Assembly (NCBI RefSeq): GCF_003473485.1
Contig: NC_053044.1
Span: forward strand, 23,371,591-23,435,590
Length of the DNA stretch: 64,000 nucleotides
Source: Medicago truncatula
Lineage: Eukaryota; Streptophyta; Magnoliopsida; Fabales; Fabaceae
Direction: 5' to 3'
Both the position numbers and the translations under genes were made by a program. The notes below the pieces were generated by a model that was given only the letters and a program-made list of their open reading frames with translations, ran no database searches and was not told where the DNA came from. Positions 35,337 to 47,662 of the stretch are shown one piece after another (position 1 is the first letter of the stretch; each line of letters opens with the position of its first letter).

Positions 35337-37433
35337 TGTAACACCCCGTTTCCCAAAATCAATTAAATAATAATTGTTCAACATCGGAGTAAAACCCAAA
35401 CGGGCATGTCACACTACAATTTCAAATTTCTTAAATAGAATATATAAAAATCTATTTAATTAAACATCCTTCAAAATTCATCATTAAACTTGCAGCGGAA
35501 TAAATCAACTTTAATTAACAACCATCTCCAATAAATATTCATGGCATAGAAGCCTCAACAAGCAAAACCAATCATCAATAGGGCTACAACAACAATATTT
35601 AAAATTTAATACATAGGAAAAGAATTTAAGCAATAAAATCTCATCCCACGTATCAGAGCCCTAAACACTTTGAGCCACCACCAAACTACTCAGGATCACC
35701 TGCAAGTTACCCATAGGAAGGGCAACATTTTCAAGCAGAAGGGGTGAGATTCACAACAATAATATAGATATAGAAATTCATCAACTGAATCTAACACCCT
35801 AAATATAATCAGATCATCGTCATCAAATCATTTCATCATAATATATGTATAAATATATACTCATCAAACAACATCATCATCATCAAATGACAATTACAAC
35901 CAACAACACCGACTCATGCAAATGACATGACAACACCGACTCATGCAACTGACATGACAACACTGCTAAGACAACACCTTAGACTCCTCAATAAATGCAA
36001 ATATGCATGTGGTACCAACCAGGACCGAAGCCTTCACCGCTTTTGAATGGTTAAAGCATTCATCAGGACCGAAGCCCTCACCGCTTTTGAATGGTTAAAG
36101 CATTCATCAGGACCGAAGCCCTCACCGCTGTGAACAACTAGTGCTCCAGGACATGAGTCCTCTCCGCTGTTTATGCATATGCAATGGACCCACTCGTGTA
36201 TATCTACATACAACTTGACCATGCATACATTCTCATATGACTCCGAATTTATTCAACATGTATGATTTAATAAATATACATACAATACAGCGATCAACAA
36301 ATCATTATAGTCAATCCAACAATTCCAGAAAATATACAATTGATCACAATCATGCTCACACAATCAAGTTCATCCATTTCTACCCCAAAGACCAACCCAT
36401 GAACTCATTAGCCCCTTTATACGAGGTTATTTCTTACCTAAAAACATCTCTAGATGGTTAGGATAAAGTCCCTACACTTAGGAAGAAGTTTGGAAGCAAT
36501 TGGAGCGAAGAAAAATGCATTTTAAAAGTTTCTGGTCAGGCAAAATCGTAGCCCGATTTTTACCCATCGTAGTCCGATATTTTACGTGCTGAAACACCCC
36601 AAAACCTGGTCAAAATCGTAGCCCGATTTCTGCTCGACAGACAACATCAGATTTTCCTAATTTTCACGTTTTCGCGCGTAAAATCCAAACCATTAACCCG
36701 TTTTCGATGCCGTTTTCGCCTACGCGTTCCTGACACTTAGCTCTATCATAATCTACAGAAAAATTCAAGTTTTCAACCACCCCAAACTCGATTTCCAGAA
36801 CCTCACATACTCTGTTTGCAAAAACGTTTAGACACCGAGTTTTCAAGCGAAAATCCCAATTTTCTCACATTCACTCCCCAAATTAGTTTACAGAAGCAAG
36901 ACTAAGTATTATATGCAACCAGAACCTAATTCTACCATCAGAATATCAATTTCTACACTCAATTCACTCAAGAAAACATAATCCAACATAAACCCCAAAA
37001 TCCCTAATTCTATCATAAACCTGTTAAATCCAAAATCAGAATTCAATAACTATATTACTGAAATAAATCTCACCCTTACCTTAATTCAGAAGAATAATTC
37101 CAACAGAAATCTGGTTCACTTGACTCTCCCTTGATTCTCTTGCTTTTCTCTGGTTTTCTCCCAAAACTGTTGTTTTCACGTAAAACTGATTTTCTATTCT
37201 TCTAACTCCCCTTACATAACTCCCTTTAATTCACTTAACTCCCTATTAATTTCTATTAATTAAAAATTAATCCCACAACTTCTAACTAATTCTATTTCTC
37301 ACTTTTTCTAATTATTATTAAAACAATCATAATAATAAAATAATACACACCACATAATCCACAAATATTATTTAAATCATATAAAGACTCTAAATAAATC
37401 AATAACAAATAATTTAACGACTAGGGCGTTACA
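35337..37433. mobile_element. Solo-LTR-like insertion (LTR retrotransposon fossil)
   Basis: The block begins TGTAACACCCC and ends GGGCGTTACA (TG...CA ends) and is flanked by the 5-bp direct repeat GTAAA (35332-35336 and 37434-37438). It has no coding capacity, is about 2.1 kb long, and sits inside the long-TIR element. That is what a solo LTR left after LTR-LTR recombination would look like. The family is uncertain, possibly a chromovirus-type Ty3-gypsy LTR. It contains tandem repeats at 36018-36135. Confidence 0.6.
36018..36135. repeat. Minisatellite inside the solo LTR
   Basis: Nearly three copies of a unit of about 45 bp sharing AGGACCGAAGCC.TCACCGC and TTTTGAATGGTTAAAGCATT. A second, 28-bp period repeat lies just upstream (ACACCGACTCATGCAA, about 35910-35960). 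Confidence 0.75.
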
Positions 37434-37960
37434 GTAAACAAGAACAAATCATATGAAAATATTGGGGGTTGTGTAGTTTAAATAGTTTGAGCAAATTGTT
37501 GAAGGAGTTAGAGGAGTTAAAAAACTAAGATGGTGTTGGAGAAAATATAAATTTAAAACTTATTATTAATTTGTCTATAAACCCCTAAAAATAATAATTT
37601 GTCTATTAGAAATAACCATTATTGTCATCTTAAAAATACACATATTAGAAATAACCAATGCATGTAGTTTTTCCAAACTCCAAAATTAATAGTTAGCTTT
37701 AATATTTAATCGTTAATTGTTTGTCTTTAAGAAAAAATAATATAAATTTTTATGTTTGGGGGACATTTTGCACATAAGTGCAAAACTTCAGGGGGGTATT
37801 TGTAAAATGTCATGTTCACTAACAGAAAAATTTGACGAAGGGGATAAATTGATTAACGTTGTGAAATTTCAGGGAGTAATTGAAGTTTTGTTAATTTCAG
37901 GGGGTAATTGATGAAACTTACAATTTCAGGGGGTAATTGCCTATTTACTAATTAAATAAA

Positions 37961-38618
37961 TTAAGGCTGTGTATGGATTGATGGAGAGTGCTCGAATGAA
38001 ATGAAATGAAGTGGGATAGAACCATGTTCCTTTGTTTGGTTTTGCATAAAAAAGAATAGAATGCAATGGAATGGAGTGTGATGAAATCAAAAGTGAAGAT
38101 GAAAAATTTTAAAGAGACTAAAAGTTGAAGAAACTTTTTAAAGAGATTAAAACGAAAAATTAATACATTTTTTTTTGTCAGGTAGGGACACCTATAAATG
38201 TATTTAACCCTTTAATTAATTATTTATATTATGATTTATTTTTTTTACCAATAACAAGATGATTCTAAACTTTTTTTTTGTTTTTATAAAATGATTATAG
38301 TCAAAGTCATAGTTTTGAATAAAAGTCAAACATCACAGAAATCTTACGTGGCAAATTCTGGTTCGATTCATGGACGTGTCAGAACACACATTCCAATGAC
38401 GAAAATAACCTCCACTCATGAACTTCAAAATCAAACATGACAGGGTCAAAAACGTCAAAATAAAATAACTTCCATATTGTCTAAACCGTTAGGAGGGAAA
38501 GCTGAAACAATTATCGTTGTTTCTTCTTCAAAATCAACAAAAATGGAATCATCATCTTCATCACACTAAGAACACAGAGAAATAGGGTTTCAAAAAAAGT
38601 GAAATTTGTGGGTTAACA
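37961..38618. other. Intergenic DNA and 5' region of the folate transporter gene
   Basis: The first part (37970-38110) is a repeat piece rich in GAATGAAATGAAATG. The last 100 bases before the ATG at 38619 look like 5' UTR (TTCTTCTTC, CACAGAGAAATAGGG). No clear TATA box was fixed. Confidence 0.4.
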
Positions 38619-41600
38619 ATGATCCAATGGACGAATCGGCTGAATGCTGCATTTGGGTTTTCATTTCTTTGGTTAATTTGCTTGATTTACTTCACCCAGG
38701 TTTCACTTCTTCATCTTTTGTCAATTTTTTTGATAAATATTAAATCTTTGTGTGAAATTATTGATGGGCTTTTGTTTTTCTTTGAGATCTGATAGTTTTA
38801 TTTATTGGGTGTTGTTTAATTCATGTTTTTAGTCCCATTTTAATTTTTATATTCAAAGTTGCTATGAATGAAGTTTTTTTGTTGTGTTATTCTTTATTTT
38901 TTAGTAAATTTTATGATTCTATGTGTTGATCTATGAGATACTGACGCTAGATATCAGACACGATACTGACATAATTAAAAGTGACATAATTGAATGTGAT
39001 CACACGTGTCAGTGTTGTTTCGGTGCATGACACTAACATATGTCGGACACCGGACAAGTAATTAGAAGTTTTGGTGCTATTGTTGTTGTGTTGTATACTT
39101 GTATTGTGTCTTGTCTTTTTGTTTTTTTCTTTGTCTTTTTGGTTTTTTCTTTTACCTAATTAAGAACACTATTGATGCAGGGTTTTAGGTCATTTGTATG
39201 GACAGCAATTTCCTATCAACTTAAAGATAATCTTCATTTGTCACCCTCAGCTTCCCAATTTGTGTTTTCAGTTGCATTTTTTCCATGGAGCATTAAGCCA
39301 TTATATGGGTATGAATAGTTTTAATTTCCCCTCAATTGAGTATCATGTATTGGATTTAGTTGGTATGTAGTGTCAGTGTAGAAAGGATTTACATTGTCAA
39401 TCAATTATAATTGTCGAATCGTTAGAAATGTTTAACTTTTACTATAACTATCTTAAAAGTTAGATATACGATTGGTTGTGATTGTTTGACAGTGTAGATA
39501 ACTTTACATGACAGTGTACCAAAATTAAAATCTTATGTTTTCACACGTAGAGATACTTAAGATAGATGGACACAAACACTAAAATTATATCTATATGTAG
39601 TGTAGATTTGTTAATTATGCCTATGTTATGTAGCTTAGAAAACTAGAACGGAGATGATTCTGATGCCTATGGCGCTTTCTTTGCACCTACAAAGAACATG
39701 TGACATAGAAAATGACGAGAGTTTTTCTATTCTGAATAATAAGATGAATGCTCATCTCCTCCTCTTATATTCTCAAATATGTCAGAATACACTCCCAGAA
39801 GTATACTTCCAGTAAAAGGACACATTTTTACGGTAGTGGGGATGAGCAATCGTCTAATTAGAAAGGAAAAGTCTTTGTTTAAATTAAATGATATACAAAA
39901 TTAATATTAGCAACTGTTCTTCATCGTTTGTAAGATTTACTTTTCTCTGTCATTGGAATATGAGGATATGGTTTTTAAAATGATATACATATTCCCATCA
40001 TATGAGATATGAAAAGAACAAAAATAAGGCATGAAAGAAGGTAAGATCTTAAGGTTAAGGTAACTCTGAATGACTAAATGGATTTTTTATTCAACATGAA
40101 ACAGAAATTTCACTAAATGTTTTCAATATCTATTGAACCGACTAATGTGTTGAAAACAGCAAGGTGCAACTTAGTTTGTGTAGTTACTGTGTTTACATGT
40201 ATCTGTTTGTTTACTAAATCAATCTCAAACTGCTTCCTTATAATCTGGTTTGGTTAATGATGAACAGAATACTTTCTGATTGTATCCCGATTAAAGGAAG
40301 TAAACGGATTTCGTACTTGGTCATTGCGACTGTGCTCTCCCTTGTACCATGGTTTATTTTAGGTTTAAGTTCAACCTTGAGGAATTCAACATGGCACCTG
40401 ATGGTAATCTTGACTGTGCAAAACTTAGGATCAGCCATGGCAGATGTTGTTGTTGATGCGATGATAGCCGAGGCTGTAAGATATGACAAGTAAGTTTGCA
40501 TCTTCAATTCCTAATTTCATTGTTCAAGATAAGCTGTTGCATATTGAATAGTATATGCCTGCATATAGATAAGCTTCCAATCTCTCAATACAATGGACCA
40601 GTGAAGGTCGAAGGGAATGTTTAATACCAGATCGCTTCAATTTTGTGACTTTTGTTGATAATCTTTGTAACTTAACCTTATTTCAGTTGTTAGATCAAAA
40701 CATTTGTCAACCTTCTATGATGGATGTATTTCTTTGCATGATAACCAATTTCTTTGCATTGTATGTGTGTCTATATATAACGTGAACCATGCATGCACTT
40801 CATGGAATCTTTGCAGAGTTCTCTTTTGAAGGCCTGTTTGGATTGACTAATTTCAATTTATCTATTGACATAAGCACTTCTTACACTGTATGAGAGAGCT
40901 TATAGAAACAGCTTATGACATGTCCATAAGCTGTTTTCAACTCATTTCCATAAGCTCTCCCGAATAAGTTACAAAAACAGCTTATAGATTATATGAAAAC
41001 TGTTTGACTTTATTTTATCTTTTGTTATATAAATAGCTTATACATAAGCACTTAATTGAGCTGTTTATCCAAACATGCCTATTCTCTATGATTAAGTATT
41101 TGCTTTGTTGGTCAGGGCCAAATTTGCAGGAGACCTTCAATCATTATCTTGGTCTTCAATGGCTGTGGGAGGAATATGCGGGAGTTTGTTAGGGGGAATT
41201 GCGTTATCAAGTTTACAGATAGATGCTATTTTTCTTCTATTTTCTGTACTGCCTTGCATACAGTTATTATCATGCTTTTCTGTGAAGGAGAACTCTGTAA
41301 ATAGTGAAGTTTTAGTTGAGGATTCTATTGCAAAGGATTTGCATACAAATGGTAGTAGTAGTACGGTAGATGAAGATAGTTCTTTTACTAAAAAGTCACA
41401 CAGTAGTACAAGAAAAAGAAAGAAGGGAAAAAAGAACACAAAAAATAGAGCAGTAAATACCAGCAAATCAAAGATTCTGGAGAAAGGAGACTCCTTGGCA
41501 ACAAAGTGGTTCCATTCCTTGAAGAAAGCAATTTATGATTTGTGTCGTGCATTTAGACAGCCAATGATTTTGAGGTAATCAATCATTGAAGTAGATATTT

Positions 41601-43780
41601 GAAATTTTGTCTGTTTACTTTCAAGATTATGGATGATTCCTTGTTGAGAGCACATTTCATATTTGAGAGTTCCATTCATATATAATTATAGTTTATGGTT
41701 AATTTACATCCTGGTTCTGAAGCTTCCTATTTGTTCCTGAAATCTGGTCTTTTCAATATATGAAATGCATCCCCCTGGTACCGAATGTAGCACTGACGCT
41801 TCATATCGATGGCGTGTACAATGTCCGACACTGACACATGTGGGCACATTCAATTATATTCATTTTCTTAATTATTATCGGTGTTGGTGTTTGTATCATT
41901 GTTTCATTCATACTCTCCAAACATGTAGACATTAAAGGTTTTTTAGCCAAATTTTAGCAAATTAAAAAAGATAATCTCCATCCTCCTTTACATTATGGCC
42001 AATTATTTTAACTTACAAAAAAATTGCAATCACATAAGTTAACTTATACTGATTGATGCTATCTTCAAACACATTATCTACTAAGGTTCAACTAATAAAA
42101 AGTAATGTTTCAGAAACTTACTATATCATACGAGAAGTTTTAAGTTTTCTTTTTCTACTCCTCATGTGTGTGTGTGTGTGTGTTTTTTTGTATTTATGGC
42201 CTCACAGAATAAAGCTAATTCATTTTAGAATATGCTATAAAATAGTTAGTAATAATCTCTGTTTTATGTTGTGGAGGACAGACCTATGTCTTGGTTTTTC
42301 CTTGCCCACATTACTGTTCCCAATCTTTCAACAGTCTTATTCTACTACGAAACGGAGGTTCTAAAGCTCGAAGCATCGTTCTTGGGGACGGTACGCGTTG
42401 TTGGTTGGTTAGGACTTATGCTCGGAACCTTCGTTTATAACCGTCACCTAAAGCATATGACGCTTCGAAGAATTCTCATGTAAGCAACTGCCAACTAAGC
42501 ATTGTTTTATAGGTTGGTAGTGTGTGTCTATTGAATTTACTGACATGTTCTTTTTATTACAGGTATGCTCATGTTGCGTTGGCCTTCTTGAATCTTCTGC
42601 AGATTGCCGTTGTGTCTAGGAAAAATATTGCCTTTGGTGTACCAGATAGGGTTATGGTGCTCTTTGGCTCAGCGCTTGTTGATGGGATCAATCAGTTCAA
42701 GTTTGTCATTTCTTCTCATTTTATTTTATTTTCTTAAATTTATTTTTGCCTGAGCATGTGCATGGTGTGGTGGGTGAAAAATATTTACAACACGAAAATC
42801 AGCAAGAATGGCATGAATTTGCAAAGGATGATCTCTTCATTTTTGATACATTGTCGTCATAATATTATATATGCAACAGTTTTCATTCCTCACTAGCTTA
42901 AATTTTGTCCTTTTTAATCCCTGAAAGAGTATTTTTTTTGCTTACACGGACTAAACCAAAACAATGAGGAACAAACTATAAATGTTTCTAATTTTTAAGG
43001 ATTATAACCTAATATTTTATATAGGGACTAAAACCGAAAAAGTGTATATTAAAGGGACTAATTCTATAATCATTTACTTTATCACTGCACCTGGATTCAT
43101 CTTTATCAAGCACATCTCAATTGGTATTATTAGCTTAGAGGGATAGAACATACAGTATATATCAGTTAATATTTTATGTTTGTACCTATTTTCCATAGCT
43201 TTTGTTGCTTGAAGCATAATGATTTGATATGAACCATTTTTTGTGTTACATCCTTGGAGTCTATTTGGATTGATTTATTTGAACTTATCTTCTTGCATAA
43301 GCAGTTGTGAGACTGTTTGTGAGAGCTTATGAAAACAGTTTATGACATATTCAAAAGTTGTTTTCAGCTTTTTTCATAAGCTCTTCACTTTCAAGGAAAA
43401 TAACTTATAGATTATATGAAAGCAGTTTGACTCTTTATCTTTTGTTATAGAACTAGCTTATAAATAAGCATTTATATGATAAGCCCTTCTGATTTTTCTC
43501 TTTGGAAAAAAAATGCAGGTTTATGCCTTTCCTAATCTTATCTGGACAACTATGTCCTCCAGGAATTGAAGGGACATTATTTGCTCTTTTCATGTCAATA
43601 AACAACTTGGGAACAACAATAGGGTCTTTTGTAGGTGCTGGCTTGGCTTCTATATTGAACATAGATTCAGGATCTTTTGACAATCTTCTTTTAGGCATTG
43701 TTATTCATGCTTTGTGCAATTTCATTCCAATTGCTTTTCTGTTTCTGATACCAAAAGAAGCAACAGGTGCATCAGCATAG
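38619..43780 (+). CDS. Folate/biopterin transporter (FBT4-like, BT1 family)
   Basis: Seven exons (38619-38699, 39181-39308, 40268-40489, 41116-41574, 42282-42479, 42563-42700, 43519-43780), all GT..AG and in phase, give 495 residues. Length and the many hydrophobic helices fit the BT1/folate-biopterin transporter family of the major facilitator superfamily. Recognisable parts are FVFSVAFFPWSIKPLYG, GSAMADVVVDAMIAEAVR (family signature near residues 120-140), SLSWSSMAVGGICGSLLGG and PGIEGTLFALFMSINNLG. A hydrophilic loop of roughly residues 198-275 contains the basic run STRKRKKGKKNTKNR and links the two halves, so it is probably cytosolic. It most resembles the plant FBT4 subgroup, whose substrate is not known for certain. 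There is no obvious transit peptide. Introns 3 and 6 carry MITE copies. Confidence 0.9.
40829..41085 (+). repeat. MITE copy in FBT intron 3
   Basis: Starts AAGGCCTGTTTGGATTGACT and ends TTATCCAAACATGCC, so the ends are inverted. It is of the same family as the TSB-intron copies and contains CATAAGCTGTTTTCAACTC and TTATATAAATAGCTTA. Confidence 0.65.
43255..43482 (+). repeat. MITE copy in FBT intron 6
   Basis: Starts near GGAGTCTATTTGGATTGATT and runs through GTTTTCAGCTTTTTTCATAA to TATAAATAAGCATTTATATG. The right end is degenerate. It lies a few dozen bases before the last exon. Confidence 0.55.
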
Positions 43781-44966
43781 ATGGTTAGTTATTGATGAAT
43801 ACCATTGGAATTGGTTTTATACACTTAAAATAGTTTTACCTAGGTATTTTGATAGTTGATATTTTCCACTTGTAAATTGGAAAATATTAGAGGAAATGAG
43901 GAACATTTGAATTGATTTATATACGAATTTTCTTTGAGAATGATACTGATTGTGTATACTCTTGTGCAACATTTTTACATCTTGATTAACATTTATATAC
44001 GAGTTTATCGATATGCATTTGAGCATCCAGCTGCATTTTATCAAAACAATCTTGTTAATTTTTATCCCTTTTTTATAGTTTTATTTTTACCTTTAGGATA
44101 TAGGGTTAAATAGATTTGGATCCTCTAAAGTAAGTAGTGTGTAAATTAAAGTGACAAAATCAAGATTGTTATTTTAATAAGAGCGGTGTTATATCTAGCG
44201 AATTTTCACGATTGCCGTTTTACTATGTATTTAACACGCTAGATAAGTAACACACTACCAGCAACTGGCTTTACAAATTTAGTTGAAATAAACTGTGTGA
44301 ATCAATGTGGTTTTTGATTACAAGAACATTTATTCATATAACAGAGCCAGCCCCTAGAGTTTGTTGGGAGGTTCAACCTCATATTCTTCTTATTGATATG
44401 GTTTTGCAATTCTGGAACACATTTACACTTCTCTTTGAAGAATAAAACTTCATTTTGTGATATCAAGTTGCCAAATCAAGGTGAAGGATAATAAGATTAC
44501 CCATATGAGAAAAAAGAGAGCTTTGTAGTGAATAGTTTACTTGATGAATACTGAACAAAGAAGTTTTGCACAAGAGAAAGCATGTGGCATAGATAGGAGA
44601 GTTAAGAAAGCCTTAGTATTATTGTTTTAGTAAACTTGTAATTTGTTAAACAAAATAGTTCTCATGTAGTTTGGTTGAGTATGTAGTCATCTTCCAATCA
44701 ATTAATATCATGTCATATTTTGATATTATTTTATTTTAAAATAAATCCATATGTTAGTGAGACAAGTTTTACCTCCTATGATTTTTCCTCTGTTTCATGT
44801 TTATGTGGACTATTTTTTCCCTACATGGACACCCTCTAATGCCACAATCACATATGTGACATGAAAAAAATAATTCAAAAAGCTCCTTCCCATTGATTTG
44901 ATCACACGTCACCTCTTCTTTTTCCCAATTACATCAAATGAATTTAGTTTGGGTGTGAAAATCATT
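43781..44966. other. 3' region of FBT gene and intergenic DNA
   Basis: No further gene is recognised. The first 250 bases are likely 3' UTR. From about 44900 the sequence approaches the prolyl 4-hydroxylase relic on the minus strand. Confidence 0.5.
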
Positions 44967-45668
44967 CTATATATATGGATTAGAACTAAACTTCATCGGC
45001 TTAGCAGAAGGAAATACGGTCTCACCGCCTTCTTCAACATCAGACCTTCAATCAAAACCAGTGTCAAATTTGTATGCAATTCCATCACAAGGCATAATGC
45101 AATTTCCAGAGAATAAGGGTTTACAAATACATAAGAAATGTAGCAACTCGCGGGCCTCCATTCCAGAATGACTCGTTAGATCTGGAATCGTAATGAGGCA
45201 CAAATTTCTGCCCGACTCCATAGTGAATAACCTGAAGTCCCTCTCCATTCTCTGCATAAGAGCAAGTTTGGTGCATTATGCAGAATACTTGATAATATGT
45301 GCAGCAACAAAAAACGCAAACAGGTATCACACAAAATCTCATACCTACTGGTATGGAGATAATATCAGGAATTCTCTGCTCAATATTCTTGATAATTTTA
45401 TCCTTTCCTCTCCTCAAAGTCCTTTCTGAACTAGTTCGAAGGCTATAGGTAGAGGATATATCAAAAGTAATGCATTAGTAACACATTACCACTAGACATT
45501 GTTCTCTCAAGAAAATGTATATGAAACAATTATTGGAACCTTTACAAAACCACCACAAGCATAGGCAAACCTGTTTTCTATACCCTTTCCGGTTCTTTTA
45601 TCGGAAATGCGTGATCTTTCCAAGTAAGGCTTGCCAAGTTTGATCAAATGCTCACATTCTTCTTTTGA
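44967..45668 (-). pseudogene. Prolyl 4-hydroxylase gene fragment
   Basis: Four consecutive exons of a plant P4H can be read on the minus strand: 45571-45668 (SKEECEHLIKLGKPYLERSR), 45345-45442 (LRTSSERTLRRGKDKIIKNI), 45125-45251 (ENGEGLQVIHYGVGQKFVPH then GGPRVATFLMY) and about 44967-45045 (LSDVEEGGETVFPSAKP, then a stop). All borders have GT..AG and the phases match. Family enzymes hydroxylate proline in cell-wall proteins in the ER/Golgi. Here the N-terminal membrane anchor and the C-terminal third with the second His and the Lys are missing, although the first His/Asp pair (PHYD) is present. It kept its introns, so it arose by DNA-level duplication, not retroposition. Confidence 0.8.
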
Positions 45669-46205
45669 CTGTTCAAAATGATAGGCATAATGGACATTTT
45701 AATACAATATACTCAAATTCCAACAGTTTAGTACCACAAGAATTGAAAGAACTAAACTAAGATTTCTCTGATTTCAATGTATGAATACCTAGATTTTCTG
45801 TTATTTAACCACCCAGGAAAACCTCTAACTTACTTCATATAACTTAATTTTCCATGAGCATAGCCTATGCTTACAACATTACAAAAAAAAAAAGATGCAC
45901 ACGAAATCAATGATTTGATTTCTTAGCAGCATAGACTTATTCCTCCACGAGAAAAAACCATAGACTTCTTAAAAAGTTGATGAGATAGCTTACCACATAT
46001 GATTATTCGTAACAACTTTATTTGTTAATAATGTTGTCATTAAAAAAACTAAAAAAAAAAAAAGCAATATTCATCTTCTTCTTCATATGTTGATCATCTT
46101 CATCATCATTTACATTAAATTAAAAAAAATATTACCATCCAAATTCACATTCAAGTTGTTCAAGTATCTTCACTTCATCCATCTTCACTCAATATATTAA
46201 TGTGG
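45669..46205. other. Intergenic DNA, nothing recognised
   Basis: I looked for the missing 5' exons of the P4H gene on the minus strand and found none. The sequence is AT-rich with A-runs at 45885-45895 and 46046-46062. Confidence 0.5.
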
Positions 46206-47095
46206 CTAACATGTTGTCCTTGAGGTTGACGCGGGGTGGGGAGGGGTGGAGTTGGAGGCGAGGTTGTGGGTGTGGGAGGAGATTGTCTTAGAGGAGTGCA
46301 GGACTTTACTGCTTGATGTTTCTCTGTTTACTGATATTTCAGATTCTTGGATTTGGCTTCCTGGCCATATAGGAGGTTATTCAGTTTGAGGTGCTTATGA
46401 GGTGTTAACAGCGACTGTCAATTCCAACACGTATAGTGCTGTGGATTTGGTTTGACATCATCAAGTTCCTTTGAAGGTGACGATATTTTCGTGGCGTCTC
46501 ATTAGGGATCGGTTATCGACGAGATCAAATTAGGCAGCAAGAGGTATCTTAAAGTTAGACACTGCTCTTTCTGTCACAAGGTGTGGTTCGATTGAAACAT
46601 CAGATCATTTATTTCTTTCATGCCTGTTTTTTGCGGATTTATGGGAGCAATTGCGGCTCTGGATAGGTTGTGTGGGGGTCGACTCCAACATTATTTCTAA
46701 TCACTTCGTGCAGTTCACTTGTTTGTCAGGTTTTGCCAAAGCTAGGCGATCGTTTCTTCAGCTAATCTGGCTTTTGACTACTTTGGTGATTTGGAGTGAG
46801 CGTAACAATCGTTTGTTTAAAAATGTTGTAACCGAGGCTCCTAGATTGCTTGATAAAATTAAGTTGTTATCGTTAGTGTGGCTGAAAGCTAAAAATATCA
46901 CTTTTGTTTTTGGAACTCAGATGTGGTGGTCAAGTCTTTTGGCTTGTTTGGGCATTGTTTTAACCACCAGAGGGTTTTTCCTTTTGTTTTTGTTTTCTTG
47001 TATATTGGTAGTAGTCTTTTATGCACACCTTGTTCTAAGAGATTGCTATTATTTTTGGTAATATAATTTCATTTTGGCTTGTTAAAAAAAAATAT
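46206..47095 (+). mobile_element. LINE 3' fragment (zf-RVT and C-terminal region)
   Basis: The plus strand carries the 3' end of a plant LINE ORF2. The zinc-binding region (around 46430-46680) has stops and frame changes. A frame at 46651-47061 continues with LIWLLTTLVIWSERNNRLFK, LLDKIKLLSLVWLKAKNITF and the terminal MWWSSLLACLGI, a typical ending of legume LINEs. An A-rich tail follows at 47085-47092. It is 5'-truncated and broken. Confidence 0.8.
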
Positions 47096-47368
47096 TCACA
47101 ATCCTTAAAACCAAAAAAAAAATAAAAATATTCACAATCCTTAAGACCCTCCATACTGAGCATAACCCAAAAAGCCACTCAGCTTGTTAGAGATGCATTG
47201 TGCACCTTAATTTAACTTGACCCTTTGCATTATGAAAATGAGATGGTGAAGTATATTGTATATTACATTATGTTGAATCTAGTCCATGAAATGAGACAAA
47301 ATCTAAAGCAATATTCAAGTGGTGCTGTTTACATGTAGTTGCAGCAATGCGTGTGACGTTATTTCATA

Positions 47369-47418
47369 GTCCCACATCGATTAAAATGAGAATATAGGAA
47401 TAATTGGGTTGCTATAAG
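47369..47418 (+). promoter_or_regulatory. snRNA-type promoter (USE and TATA)
   Basis: GTCCCACATCG at 47369-47379 is an exact match to the plant snRNA upstream sequence element (RTCCCACATCG). A TATA box (TATAAGAA) begins at 47413, leaving 33 nt between them. That spacing is the one plants use for RNA polymerase II snRNA/snoRNA genes, not the shorter polymerase III spacing. The start would fall about 30 nt on, at the RNA described next. Confidence 0.8.
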
Positions 47419-47444
47419 AATAGAAGATTAACAAGTGAAAAAGC

Positions 47445-47567
47445 ATGATCCTTCAGGCAGAAACGGGATATGATGAGTGGTTGAGTCTCGCACATAATAT
47501 GCGAGTTGGGTGTTCGCCCCAAGCCTGGTTACGACAATTGGGCACTCTCATTTAATCAATCTGATCC
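47445..47567 (+). ncRNA. U13-like C/D-box snoRNA
   Basis: The RNA begins ATGATCCTTC, has box C ATGATGA at 47470-47476, a central stem-loop (CTCGCA..TGCGAG), the segment GCCTGGTTACGACAATTGGG and box D CTGA at 47561-47564. This layout follows vertebrate U13, which begins GATCCTT, carries TTGTTACGAC near the 3' end and ends CTGA. The two marked segments are complementary to the 3' end of 18S rRNA (GAAGGATCAT and GTCGTAAC). U13 and its yeast counterpart snR45 guide acetylation of a cytidine in this part of 18S rRNA with the NAT10/Kre33 enzyme, and plant relatives have been described. The own USE/TATA promoter fits. The identity is inferred from memory of U13 and not aligned. Confidence 0.72.
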
Positions 47568-47662
47568 CTATTAATCTCAAATCTGAAGGCCAAATCCAGT
47601 TTTTATATTTTTTATATATATTTTTTAAATTGTTTCAATTTTAAATATTCTTTTATGGCAAA

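Larger units (their letters stand above)
34711..37950. mobile_element. Second long-TIR (MULE-like) element, interrupted by an insertion
   Basis: Inverted ends of nearly 290 bp: the left has AGTAAATAGGCAATTACCCC, the right has the complement ending GGTAATTGCCTATTTACT. The flanks carry the direct repeat ATTAAATAAA (34701-34710 and 37951-37960), a 10-bp target duplication in the range of Mutator-like elements. Most of the interior is a later insertion (35337-37433). No transposase is seen, so it is non-autonomous. Confidence 0.68.

Noticed and set aside
40238-40507. Minus-strand frame over FBT exon 3
   Set aside because: Antisense shadow of a transporter exon with clear splice sites.
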